A stretch of DNA of 15,058 nucleotides from an uncultured Desulfovibrio sp. (lineage in GTDB: Bacteria > Desulfobacterota > Desulfovibrionia > Desulfovibrionales > Desulfovibrionaceae): contig URHE01000045.1 in assembly GCA_900547595.1 (NCBI GenBank), positions 1 to 15,058 of the forward strand, written 5' to 3'. Below, one piece after another: positions 1-6,717 of the stretch. Positions within the stretch are counted from its first letter, which is position 1; each line of letters opens with the position of its first letter. Position numbers and translations under genes: made by a program. The notes beneath the pieces are model-generated. The model was not told the DNA's origin and searched no databases. It worked only from the letters and a program-made list of their open reading frames with translations.

Positions 1-415
1 CCCCCGCCTGATCCATGCCGGTCTGGAAGCCTTCGCCGTGGGCGGCCTCGCGCACGCGCACGGCGGCCTCGCGCTCGGCCTGGGCGCGGACCAGCTCGGC
101 GGCGGCCTCCTTGCGCAGGGCCTCGGCCTCGGCCTTGAGCGCCGCGCATTGGGCGGCGGTCTCGCGCCGGCTGGCCGCGCTTTCCGCCCTGGCTTCCTCA
201 AGCACTTTCAGGCGTTCGGCATAGGCTTCGCCGAGAATTTCCTTGGCGCGTTCCGTGGCGCGGGCGCGCACGCGCTCCATGTAATCGGCTTCCTGCTCCT
301 GCTTGAGCTTTTCGCGGCGCATGGGCTCCTGCATGGCGTCGAGCTGCTCCACCGTGGCTTCGCGCTCGCCCATGAAGATGGTGCCCCATTTTTTCCGCAA
401 CTGCTCGGAGGCCAT
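1..415 (-). CDS. fliH: Flagellar export ATPase regulator FliH, N-terminal part (runs off the window)
   Basis: FliH holds the FliI ATPase at the base of the flagellar type III export apparatus in the cytoplasm. The 138 visible codons begin MASEQLRKKWGTIFMGE and continue as a highly charged, Ala/Glu/Arg-rich helix (about residues 25-130) typical of the FliH coiled coil. The visible part ends near a HGEGFQTGMDQAG stretch, resembling the conserved start of the FliH globular region. The C-terminal domain lies outside the window. The ATG at 413-415 is the only sensible start: an in-frame TAA lies eight codons upstream, and a weak AAGGGA precedes the ATG. The gene starts 43 bp after the fliG stop, so it is the fourth gene of the fliF transcript. 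The call rests on position and coiled-coil character, because this N-terminal part is poorly conserved in the family. Confidence 0.8.
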   Translation of the reverse strand, partial: MASEQLRKKWGTIFMGEREATVEQLDAMQEPMRREKLKQEQEADYMERVRARATERAKEILGEAYAERLKVLEEARAESAASRRETAAQCAALKAEAEALRKEAAAELVRAQAEREAAVRVREAAHGEGFQTGMDQAG

Positions 416-458
416 GCCCGTTTCCCTTGCCGGAGATTATGCCGTCAGAGGAATGGCG

Positions 459-1454
459 CTAGACAAAGACATCGCCACCGCCCCTGCTCACCACCACCTT
501 GTTTTCCGCCTCCAGGCGCCGCACCACCTTGACGATGCTCTGCTGCGCGCCTTCCACGTCGGATATCTTGGTGGGGCCCATGAATTCCAGTTCCTCGCGG
601 ATCATGTTGCCCGCGCGTTCGGACATGTTCTTGAAGAACTTTTCGCGCAGGTCCTCGCTGGCGCCGCGCAGCGCGAGGGTGAGCACCTCGTTGGAGATTT
701 CCTTGAGCAGTTCGCGCACGCCCTTGTCGTCGATATTCTTGCAGTCCTCGAAAACGAACATGAGGTTGCGGATGTCCTCGGCCATCTGGGCGGATTCCTC
801 CTCGATCTCGGAGAGGACCTCCTCCTCGGTGGCGCGGTCCACGGCGTTGAGGATCTCGGCCACGGACTGCACGCCGCCCACCTTCTTGCCTTCCTTGCCG
901 CCCATGGCGATGAGCTGGCTCGTGAGCACCTTGTCCACCTCCATGAGCATTTCCTCGGGCACGGATTCGAGCTTGGCCAGGCGCGTGAGCACTTCGGCGC
1001 GCACGCCGGCGGGCAGGCTCGTCAACAGATTGGCGGCCTGGTCGGGATGGAGATGGCCCATGATGAGCGCCAGCGTCTGCGGATGCTCGTTGCGCAGGAT
1101 CTGGGAAAGCAGGCGCGGGCTCACCTGTTCGAGATCGCGGAAGGGCGCGGGGCCGGTGTCGAGGCTCAGGGCGTCCATGACGTACTTGGCGGTTTCGGGG
1201 TCCAGGTTGCGGACAAGGAGACGCTTGGCCGTGTCCGTGCCGCCGGAGATCATGTCCACGCCGTCCACCAGGGACTCGTGGAAATTCCGGAGCACTTCCT
1301 CCACGGTCTCGCGCGGGATGGGCCCCAGTTCCACAATGGCCTTGGAAACGTCGGCGATCTCCTGGCGCTCCATGCGCTTGAAAACGTCGGCGGTGAACTT
1401 GTCGCCCATGGCGAGCAGGAGGACCGCGATGCGCTGCTGGCCGGTCAGTTCCAT
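459..1454 (-). CDS. fliG: Flagellar motor switch protein FliG
   Basis: FliG is the C-ring protein that binds the FliF tail through its N-terminal domain and meets the MotA stator through its C-terminal domain, producing torque and switching. The 331-aa product is full length for the family. The EHPQT motif of the middle domain is at residues 123-127, the conserved MFVFED motif at 232-237, and the charged torque helix follows at about 262-290 (ALRGASEDLREKFFKNMSER). A Gly-Gly hinge is at 185-186. The ATG at 1454 follows a good AGGAGT ribosome binding site. The gene lies 56 bp after the small FliF-tail-like gene and 43 bp before fliH. No key element is missing. Confidence 0.97.
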   Translation of the reverse strand: MELTGQQRIAVLLLAMGDKFTADVFKRMERQEIADVSKAIVELGPIPRETVEEVLRNFHESLVDGVDMISGGTDTAKRLLVRNLDPETAKYVMDALSLDTGPAPFRDLEQVSPRLLSQILRNEHPQTLALIMGHLHPDQAANLLTSLPAGVRAEVLTRLAKLESVPEEMLMEVDKVLTSQLIAMGGKEGKKVGGVQSVAEILNAVDRATEEEVLSEIEEESAQMAEDIRNLMFVFEDCKNIDDKGVRELLKEISNEVLTLALRGASEDLREKFFKNMSERAGNMIREELEFMGPTKISDVEGAQQSIVKVVRRLEAENKVVVSRGGGDVFV

Positions 1455-1510
1455 TCTTGCGTGACTCCTTTCCCGATTCCGCGTCTGTGGTCATGGCCCT
1501 GTGGGCCGCG

Positions 1511-1726
1511 CTAGAGGTCCTCATCCTTGAGCCAGCGGCGGATCAGGCTCACCGCCTGATCCATGTGCTGCTCCGTCATGCGGAACACCCTGAGCTTGAG
1601 CTCCTCCACACGCTGGCTGGTGGCTTTCTGGGCCAGCCGGATGGCTCTGAGGTCGGCAAGGGCGGGCGGTTGCGGCCCGCCCTTGCTGCCCCCGGACAAT
1701 GCCCTGACTTTAGGCTCTTGCTTCAT
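1511..1726 (-). CDS. Small protein matching the FliG-binding C-terminal tail of FliF
   Basis: This 71-aa protein has no usual place in a fliF-fliG operon. Its last 33 residues (ELKLRVFRMTEQHMDQAVSL and following, ending RRWLKDEDL) align without gaps to the end of the neighbouring FliF (ALKAHIFTLSDNHMEQVVSL, then VRGWMQKDE). Twelve of about 30 positions are identical, most of the rest are conservative, and F, HM, Q, VSL, R and W are kept. In FliF this tail docks onto the FliG N-terminal domain. The first 35 residues are basic and Gly/Pro-rich, with no membrane segment. The ATG overlaps the fliF end by 17 bp, suggesting translational coupling, and fliG starts 56 bp after the stop. A soluble FliG-binding protein is inferred, possibly a chaperone or competitor. 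A decaying duplication is possible, but the frame is intact. Confidence 0.75.
   Translation of the reverse strand: MKQEPKVRALSGGSKGGPQPPALADLRAIRLAQKATSQRVEELKLRVFRMTEQHMDQAVSLIRRWLKDEDL
1658..1684 (-). repeat. Perfect 10-bp inverted repeat inside the fliF-fliG small gene
   Basis: AAGGGCGGGC (1658-1667) and GCCCGCCCTT (1675-1684) are perfect complements separated by 7 bases. In the transcript this is a very stable hairpin about 25 bases after the fliF stop. No U-run follows, so it is not a standard terminator. It may lower readthrough or protect the 3' end of the fliF message, changing the ratio of FliF to downstream products. It encodes part of the Gly/Pro-rich linker of the small protein. 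Confidence 0.6.
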
Positions 1727-3353
1727 CTTTCTGCATCCAGCCGCGCACCAGGCTCACCACCTGCTCCATGTGGTTGTCGGAGAGGGTGAAGATGTGCGCC
1801 TTGAGAGCTTCGATGTCCTTGAATACGAGGTCTTCCTCTTCCTCAAGGGGTTCCGGCTCTTCCTCTTCGACCTTGGCGGCTTCCTCAAGGGCTTCGTAAA
1901 GCGCCAGCTGCTCCTCGGCGGAAGGCAGGCCCTCCAGCCCTTCGACCATTTCCCCTGCCTCGACCTTGGGCCGGATGAGGGCCAGCACCACGGGCCGCAC
2001 CACGAGCATGAGGAAGAGGAAGGCCAGCAGCGCGTTGAGCAGGGGCTTGCCCAGGCGCTCGGCGTAATCCGCCAGCACTTCGGCGAAGTTGGGCTCGTGG
2101 GGCGGCTCGGAATCGTTGAACGGCGCCGAGCTCACTTCCAGCGAGTCGCCGCGCGTCGTGTTGAGGCCCACCGCGTTGGACACGAGCTGCCGCACCCGGT
2201 CCAGCTCTTCGGGCTTGCGGGGCACAAAGCTCCACACGCCGTCCGTCTTTTCATACGACCCATCAATGATAACCGCAACCGTCAGGCGGCGCAAATCTCC
2301 CACATTGGCGATGATCTGCTGCTCTTCCTTGTTGATTTCATAGTTGGTGGTGCGCGTTTCGCGGGTGCCGTTCTGGTTGGAGACCGAACCCGTGATGCCG
2401 TCGCCGCGGAAGTTGGCATCCGGCGCGCCGGCTTCAAGATTGGCCTGGCCCTGCTGGCTTTCTTCGCTGCGCTGCTCGCTGCGCACAACGGTTTTTTCCG
2501 GATCGTAGATTTCGCGGCGGATGGTTTTCTGGCTGAAGTCCATGTCCGCGTTGACCTTGGCGATGACGCGGCCGGGGCCGAAAATGGGCTGGAGCAGTTC
2601 CTCGATGCGGCGTTCAAGGTTGCGCTGCACCGTGAGGCGATGCTCCATCTGGGTGGTGCTGATGCCCGCCAGCGTGTCCTCGTCGGGCTCGTAGAGCACC
2701 TTGCCGCCGTTGTCCGTGATGGAGACGTGGTTCTTGTCCAGCCCTTCCACCGCCATGACCATCATGTTGAGGATGGCCGTGATCTCCTTCTGGTCGGGCT
2801 TGGTGCTGGGTTTGTTGAGCTTGAGCACCACCGAGGCCGAGGGGTCCTGCCGTTCCTCCACAAAGAGGCTGCGGTGCGGGATGACCAGATGGACGCGCGC
2901 GCTCTCCACACTGGGGAACTCGCTGATGGTGCGCGAGAGTTCGCCCTGCAGGGCGCGGGTATAGTTGATTTTCTGCACGAAATCCGTCTGGCCGACCTTG
3001 ACCTTGTCAAAAATCTCGAAGCCGATGCCCTGCCCCACCAGGCCGCCCTCGCCGGCGATCTTGATGCGCTGGTCATAGACCACTTCCTGCGGCACCAGAA
3101 TGGTGGCGCCGTTGTCGGCGAGCTGGTAGGTGATCTTGTCCGCCTGGAGCGCCTTGACGACGGAACTGGCGTCTTCCGGCCCCAGATTGGAATAGAGCAC
3201 CTTGTACTCCACGCGCCCGGCCCAGAGCGAAAGCCCGATGGCGCAGGCCACCACGGCCACGGCGCCCCCGGCCACGGCGATGCGCTGGATCATGGTCAGT
3301 CGGCCCCAGAGTCCCTTGATGCTGTCGACAAGATTGGTGATGAAAGCTGGCAT
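1710..3353 (-). CDS. fliF: Flagellar MS-ring protein FliF
   Basis: FliF is the inner-membrane MS-ring protein on which the rod, export gate and C-ring are built. The 547-aa product has the family layout: a short cytoplasmic start, a first membrane helix at about residues 24-46, a large periplasmic region with the YscJ/FliF ring-building domain (VLYSNLGPEDA onward), a low-complexity Gln/Gly/Asn/Arg-rich part, a second membrane helix at about 436-459, and an acidic cytoplasmic tail. The last 35 residues contain the FliG-binding helices. The ATG at 3353 is chosen because GAGGGGAA precedes it; an in-frame ATG 66 bp upstream would add a Gly/Pro-rich stretch and would lie upstream of the predicted transcription start. 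The gene heads its own sigma-54 transcript. Confidence 0.97.
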   Translation of the reverse strand: MPAFITNLVDSIKGLWGRLTMIQRIAVAGGAVAVVACAIGLSLWAGRVEYKVLYSNLGPEDASSVVKALQADKITYQLADNGATILVPQEVVYDQRIKIAGEGGLVGQGIGFEIFDKVKVGQTDFVQKINYTRALQGELSRTISEFPSVESARVHLVIPHRSLFVEERQDPSASVVLKLNKPSTKPDQKEITAILNMMVMAVEGLDKNHVSITDNGGKVLYEPDEDTLAGISTTQMEHRLTVQRNLERRIEELLQPIFGPGRVIAKVNADMDFSQKTIRREIYDPEKTVVRSEQRSEESQQGQANLEAGAPDANFRGDGITGSVSNQNGTRETRTTNYEINKEEQQIIANVGDLRRLTVAVIIDGSYEKTDGVWSFVPRKPEELDRVRQLVSNAVGLNTTRGDSLEVSSAPFNDSEPPHEPNFAEVLADYAERLGKPLLNALLAFLFLMLVVRPVVLALIRPKVEAGEMVEGLEGLPSAEEQLALYEALEEAAKVEEEEPEPLEEEEDLVFKDIEALKAHIFTLSDNHMEQVVSLVRGWMQKDEARA

Positions 3354-3414
3354 GACGGTTCCCCTCGTTCCTGGGCGCCCCATGGCGCCGCAACCCTGTG
3401 ATGCCTCTGGGGAT

Positions 3415-3430
3415 AGCAAAGGACGTGCCA
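3415..3430 (-). promoter_or_regulatory. Sigma-54 promoter of fliF
   Basis: The minus strand reads TGGCACGTCCTTTGCT, an exact match to the -24/-12 consensus TGGCAC-N5-TTGCW with invariant GG and GC at the correct spacing. The expected transcription start is near 3404, giving a leader of about 50 bases before the fliF ATG. Sigma-54 control is standard for middle flagellar genes in many proteobacteria. No activator binding site could be recognised upstream. Confidence 0.88.
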
Positions 3431-3458
3431 GCGGTATTTTTATGTAACAAACTGAAAT

Positions 3459-3473
3459 AAAATATATTTTTAT
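3459..3473. repeat. AT-rich 15-mer shared with the cassette promoter (copy 1)
   Basis: AAAATATATTTTTAT occurs here, 29 bp upstream of the fliF -24 element, and again at 8534-8548, 21 bp upstream of the cassette -24 element. In this GC-rich DNA it stands out sharply. It may be a bent DNA or UP-like element, or a trace of shared promoter ancestry. Confidence 0.5.
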
Positions 3474-3509
3474 ATCGGCGATGATTCAAAAAACTGACGC
3501 GGAAACGGC

Positions 3510-3565
3510 GCCCCGCGCGGGGCCCGGGAATACCGCCAGCGCCCGGCGGGTGGCTGGACGGGCGC
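3510..3565. other. GC-rich inverted repeats between the cassette and fliF
   Basis: The stretch from 3474 to 3622 has no gene. It holds a 14-bp perfect palindrome GCCCCGCGCGGGGC (3510-3523) and a 7-bp inverted repeat GCGCCCG/CGGGCGC (3539-3545 and 3559-3565). Either could fold at the end of the cassette transcript. The only T-run on the minus strand (TTTTTT) comes about 20 bases after the first hairpin, too far for a classic intrinsic terminator, so a transcript end here is only possible. Confidence 0.4.
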
Positions 3566-3622
3566 CCGGAGCTTCCGGCGCGGGCGTCCGCTCCCGCGGC
3601 CGCCAGAGCGTTTTCTGATGCT

Positions 3623-3877
3623 CTACGGGCGCCGGCGCTTCAGAAAGAACCTGCAGATGCCGTAGAGGCTGATGAGCAGCCAGAATGCTTCCACAAGGAA
3701 TGCGGACATATTGAACGCATAGAGGAGCGAAACGCCGATGCAGCAGGAGGCCGCCGCGTTGAGCAGCGAATAGGCGAGACTGGAGCTTTGGAGCTTTCCC
3801 AGCTGAAGGAGGAGGTAGGTCCCGAGCAGCAGGACAAGGCCGATATTGCCGATAAAATCATGCAGCGCGTACTCCAT
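3623..3877 (-). CDS. Small three-helix membrane protein resembling the CBU_0592 family
   Basis: This 84-aa protein is almost entirely hydrophobic and has about three membrane helices (roughly residues 8-27, 32-54 and 57-78). It ends in a positively charged KRRRP tail, likely cytoplasmic. Features such as IGxxGLxLLLGTYLLLQLG, the SLLNAAAS and LLYAFN motifs, and the FWLLISLYGICRFF end fit the uncharacterised CBU_0592-like family as I remember it. No biochemical function is known to me for that family. The ATG at 3877 follows a strong GGAGGAG. It is the last gene of the cassette, 65 bp after the binding-protein gene with a 12-bp hairpin between them. Involvement in the transporter is suggested by position only; it may be an accessory subunit or an unrelated passenger. 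Confidence 0.75.
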   Translation of the reverse strand: MEYALHDFIGNIGLVLLLGTYLLLQLGKLQSSSLAYSLLNAAASCCIGVSLLYAFNMSAFLVEAFWLLISLYGICRFFLKRRRP

Positions 3878-3891
3878 CCGGCCACTCCTCC

Positions 3892-3918
3892 GGGGACCGG
3901 CGGCTGCCGCCGGTCCCC
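3892..3918 (-). repeat. 12-bp hairpin between the binding-protein gene and the small membrane gene
   Basis: GGGGACCGGCGG (3892-3903) and CCGCCGGTCCCC (3907-3918) form a perfect 12-bp stem with a three-base loop. No U-run follows. It begins 24 bases after the binding-protein stop and ends next to the GGAGGAG of the following gene. Such hairpins often protect upstream mRNA from 3' decay, which would favour excess binding protein over later products. Confidence 0.7.
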
Positions 3919-3942
3919 TGCGGGCTGAAGGGTTTGGGAGGG

Positions 3943-4977
3943 TCAGGGCCTGGCTGTGCCGGCGGTTTTCGCCGCGCGCACCTTTTCAAGAAATTCCGGA
4001 TGGATGAATTCCTCCGCCCGGGCTTTGGACACATCGTTCTTGATCCGGCCCTGCTCCAGGAGGAATCCGGCCACGTTCACGATGTCCTGGACGGACTGCC
4101 CCTTTTTCCCGCTGGTGCCGAGGAATGCGGGGCTGAGCTGTTCTTCCAGCCCCAGAAGGCGCGTGCCGCCCATCATGCGCCGGGCATCGGCTTCGGAAAT
4201 GCCGCCCAGCTCCTCGGCGATGATCTTCGCCGCTTCATCGGGATGCTCGCGCCAGTAGTCCATGGCCTTGAGTTCGCTGATGATGAACTTGTTCACGATG
4301 TCGGGGTACTTCCTGGCGAATTCGGGCTTGACGCTGATCATGTCCCAGGTGACATCGTTGTTTTTTGCCATGTCCTCGCTGGTGAGGAGGATCTTGCCGC
4401 CATTCTGCACCACAAGGCCGAGGCTCGGCTCCCAGATGTAGGCGGCGTCAATGTCGCCCCTGATAAAGGGCGCCAGAGCCTCGCCGGGCGCCATGTCCAT
4501 GATCTTGACCTTGGCGAGGTCCACTCCCGCGTCGCGCAGGGCCTTGATGAGCAGATAGTGCGAGGTGGAGCCGAAGGGCGTCACCACGGTCTTGCCCTCA
4601 AGGTCCTTGAGCGAATTGATTTCCGGCTTGACCACCAGCGATTCCACGGCGCCCAGAACGTTGGCGTTCATGATGCCCCAGTAGTCCATGCCGCCGGCCA
4701 GGCCGATGGTGGCCGGGGGAAGGCCGACATTGCCGAAATCAATGCTGTCGGAGGCCATGGCCGTGTTCACGTCGCGCCCGGAATTGAAGCGGTACCATTC
4801 CACCGGCAGGCCCATCTCCTTCTCGTGGAGCTTGAGATACTTGGAAAGCAGCTGGCCATTGACAAGGGACAGATAGCCGATGCGGACCTTTTCGGGTTTT
4901 GCGGTCTCCGCCTGGGACATGCCCGGGCACAGGGCCAGAAGGAAGGCCGCGAGCAAAAGACTGAGCAATGATTTCAT
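3943..4977 (-). CDS. Periplasmic ABC-transporter binding protein, TauA/SsuA-like
   Basis: This captures the solute in the periplasm and delivers it to the permease. The 344-aa precursor has a Sec signal peptide (MKSLL, a Leu/Ala core, then MSQA) with likely cleavage after residue 23. The rest is an NMT1/TauA-type two-lobed protein. Typical motifs include IGYLSLVNGQLL (33-44), TPFGSTSHYLL (133-143), matching the TauA GKRIAVPFxSTAHY region, and GDIDAAYIWEP (174-184). The ATG at 4977 follows a strong AAAGGAGG. The gene lies 50 bp after the permease. The family takes up taurine, alkanesulfonates, nitrate, thiamine precursors and aromatic sulfur compounds. A sulfonate-like ligand is a reasonable guess, but binding residues cannot be assigned here. 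A Cys at position 17 does not fit a lipobox. Confidence 0.88.
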   Translation of the reverse strand: MKSLLSLLLAAFLLALCPGMSQAETAKPEKVRIGYLSLVNGQLLSKYLKLHEKEMGLPVEWYRFNSGRDVNTAMASDSIDFGNVGLPPATIGLAGGMDYWGIMNANVLGAVESLVVKPEINSLKDLEGKTVVTPFGSTSHYLLIKALRDAGVDLAKVKIMDMAPGEALAPFIRGDIDAAYIWEPSLGLVVQNGGKILLTSEDMAKNNDVTWDMISVKPEFARKYPDIVNKFIISELKAMDYWREHPDEAAKIIAEELGGISEADARRMMGGTRLLGLEEQLSPAFLGTSGKKGQSVQDIVNVAGFLLEQGRIKNDVSKARAEEFIHPEFLEKVRAAKTAGTARP

Positions 4978-5027
4978 GGGTTCCTCCTTTTGACGTGGTT
5001 GTCGGCGCTGAAGCCGTTTGCCTTCAT

Positions 5028-5807
5028 TTATCTTTTCCAGCGGAGCAGATGGCGGGCAAGGAAACGGAGGCAGGCGTCCAGGGCAATGCCGGTCACGCCC
5101 ATGGTGATGATGCCCACAAAAATGATGTCGCTGCGCATGAATTTGCTGGCGTCCCAGACCATCCAGCCGATCCCTTCCGTGGCGGCGACGATCTCGGCGG
5201 CCACCAGCACGGTATAGGTAAAGCCCAGGCTGATGCGCATGGAGGTGATGATGGCGGGCGTTGTGGCCGGGAGAATGATCTTGAAGAAAACCTGGCGGCT
5301 GTTGGCGCCAAGGGAACGCGCCGCCTGGATGACGGATGTGGGCACATCCTTCACGCCTTCGACCGCGCCGATGGTCAGCGGCGGGATGGCGGCCAGGAAG
5401 AGCAGGAGCACCTTGGAAAATTCCCCGATGCCGAACCAGAGCACGAGGAGCGTGTAATACGCAAGCGGCGGCAGCGGGCGGTAGAACTCGATGATGTAGT
5501 CAAAGACCGCCCGTATCTTGCTCGAAAGTCCCATGGCGAGGCCCAGGGGAATGGCGACCACACAGGCCGCCACCCAGCCGAGGAGCACCCGGGCGAGGCT
5601 GACAAGACAGTGATAGACGAGGCTTTTGCCGTGGTAGCCCCTCAGGATGGTTTCCTGAAAGCCGTTCCAGACGTCCGCGGGCGAGGGGATGAATATCTTG
5701 GGAACCACGCCCCGCCGTGTCACTTCATACCAGACGAGAAAAATGATGAGCAGGGTGACAATGGTTATCAGGGTTTCCACCTTGAGCTTGAACGGCATGG
5801 CGCGCAT
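5028..5807 (-). CDS. ABC-transporter permease, TauC/SsuC-like
   Basis: This inner-membrane channel subunit is 259 aa long, normal for the family. It has about six membrane segments. The family motif FYRPLPPLAYYTLLVLWFGIGE is at about residues 108-129, and the EAA loop that contacts the ATPase is at about 161-180 (QAARSLGANSRQVFFKIILP, with the invariant Gly at 167). The ATG at 5807 follows GAGGAGG; a second ATG three codons on is less well placed. It is the only permease in the cassette, so two copies should form the channel. That is notable because two different ATPases are encoded beside it. The gene is 78 bp after the second ATPase gene, with a short hairpin between. Confidence 0.92.
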   Translation of the reverse strand: MRAMPFKLKVETLITIVTLLIIFLVWYEVTRRGVVPKIFIPSPADVWNGFQETILRGYHGKSLVYHCLVSLARVLLGWVAACVVAIPLGLAMGLSSKIRAVFDYIIEFYRPLPPLAYYTLLVLWFGIGEFSKVLLLFLAAIPPLTIGAVEGVKDVPTSVIQAARSLGANSRQVFFKIILPATTPAIITSMRISLGFTYTVLVAAEIVAATEGIGWMVWDASKFMRSDIIFVGIITMGVTGIALDACLRFLARHLLRWKR

Positions 5808-5832
5808 TCCTGCCTCCTCGGAATCGGGTGTG

Positions 5833-5851
5833 ATGCGGGCTGCGCCCGCAT
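5833..5851 (-). repeat. 8-bp hairpin between ATPase and permease genes
   Basis: ATGCGGGC (5833-5840) and GCCCGCAT (5844-5851) form a perfect stem with a three-base loop in the 78-bp gap. There is no U-run. It resembles the other intercistronic hairpins of this cassette. Confidence 0.5.
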
Positions 5852-5885
5852 GGCGGTCTCTCGGGCGGGACCGGTGAAGGGGTGT

Positions 5886-6701
5886 TCACTCCCCGGGGCG
5901 CAACCCCGGGACATGTTCGAACGATTTCAGGGCCTCGCTTTCCAGGGCGGCGAAGGCCGTGGCCTGGATCTCCGCGAAGGCTTCGCTGGTCATGGTCTCA
6001 AGCGTTCTTGGCCGCGGAAGGTCCACCCGCATGCTCTTTTTGACGGTGGTGGGCATGATGGAGAGCAGGTGAACGACATCGCCCATGAACACCGCCTCAT
6101 CCAGCTCCGAGGTGATCAGCAGCATGGTGATGCCCGTCGTTTCAAAGACGTTGAGGAAATATTCCTGCATCATGCCGCGGGTCATGGCGTCCAGCCCCCG
6201 GAACGGCTCGTCCATGAGCAGTATCTCCGGCTCGTTGATCAGCGCCCGGATCAGTTCGGCCCTGCGTTGCATGCCCCCGGAGAGCTGGCCGGGAAACTTG
6301 TGTTCAAAGCCGGTCAGCCCCGTGAGCTCGATGAGTTCCCGCGCCTTTTTTTCCGCGGCGGCCATGTCCTTCCCGCGGATGCGCGGGCCGAAGAGCGTGT
6401 TGTCCCACAGGGTCATCCACTGGAAAAGCGTGTTTTCCTGAAACACCACAAGCCGGTCGGGGCTGGGGCCGGAAACAGGCTCGCCCTTGTACAGGCAGTG
6501 TCCGTTGTCAGGCGGCAGATAGCCCGCCATGACCGACATGATGGTGGTCTTGCCGCAGCCGGAGGGGCCGCAGATGCAGGTGAATTTTCCTTTTTCCAGC
6601 GTGAAGTTCAGATCCGAGAGGATCTGTCTGCCGTCAAAGCTGACATCCAGATGTTCGCACGCCATAAGGGCCTGAGCGGGCGAACCTTCAACATTGCCCA
6701 T
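5886..6701 (-). CDS. ABC-transporter ATPase with H-loop His replaced by Ser
   Basis: This is a 271-aa cytoplasmic ATPase of the SsuB/TauB group. It has Walker A GPSGCGKTT (45-53), Q-loop Gln 88, intact signature LSGGM (140-144), Walker B LLMDEP (161-166) and a D-loop variant RGLD. At the switch position, where relatives read THD, this protein reads TSE (Ser 198), so the H-loop histidine is missing. The ATG at 6701 is chosen because GAGGGGGG precedes it, just after the upstream stop; an in-frame ATG at 6746 would overlap the previous gene. Its partner in the preceding gene has a degenerate signature but a normal H-loop. The two ATPases are clear paralogues, sharing LINEP, FQ-x3-LF-x-WMT and VDLPRPR. 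A heterodimer is inferred. Confidence 0.92.
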   Translation of the reverse strand: MGNVEGSPAQALMACEHLDVSFDGRQILSDLNFTLEKGKFTCICGPSGCGKTTIMSVMAGYLPPDNGHCLYKGEPVSGPSPDRLVVFQENTLFQWMTLWDNTLFGPRIRGKDMAAAEKKARELIELTGLTGFEHKFPGQLSGGMQRRAELIRALINEPEILLMDEPFRGLDAMTRGMMQEYFLNVFETTGITMLLITSELDEAVFMGDVVHLLSIMPTTVKKSMRVDLPRPRTLETMTSEAFAEIQATAFAALESEALKSFEHVPGLRPGE

Positions 6702-6717
6702 GATGTCCCCCCTCGGT

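Noticed and set aside
303..3401. Long plus-strand open frames opposite fliG and fliF
   Set aside because: They are antisense shadows in GC-rich DNA: His/Ala/Gly-rich, without recognisable motifs or ribosome binding sites, opposite clear flagellar genes.
3510..3523. GCCCCGCGCGGGGC palindrome as an intrinsic terminator of the cassette
   Set aside because: The only T-run on the minus strand is about 20 bases beyond the stem, so it does not fit an intrinsic terminator; listed only as an inverted repeat.
3943..4977. Binding protein as a lipoprotein (Cys at residue 17)
   Set aside because: The residue before the cysteine is Leu, not Gly/Ala/Ser, and a good signal peptidase I site (SQA) follows at 21-23.
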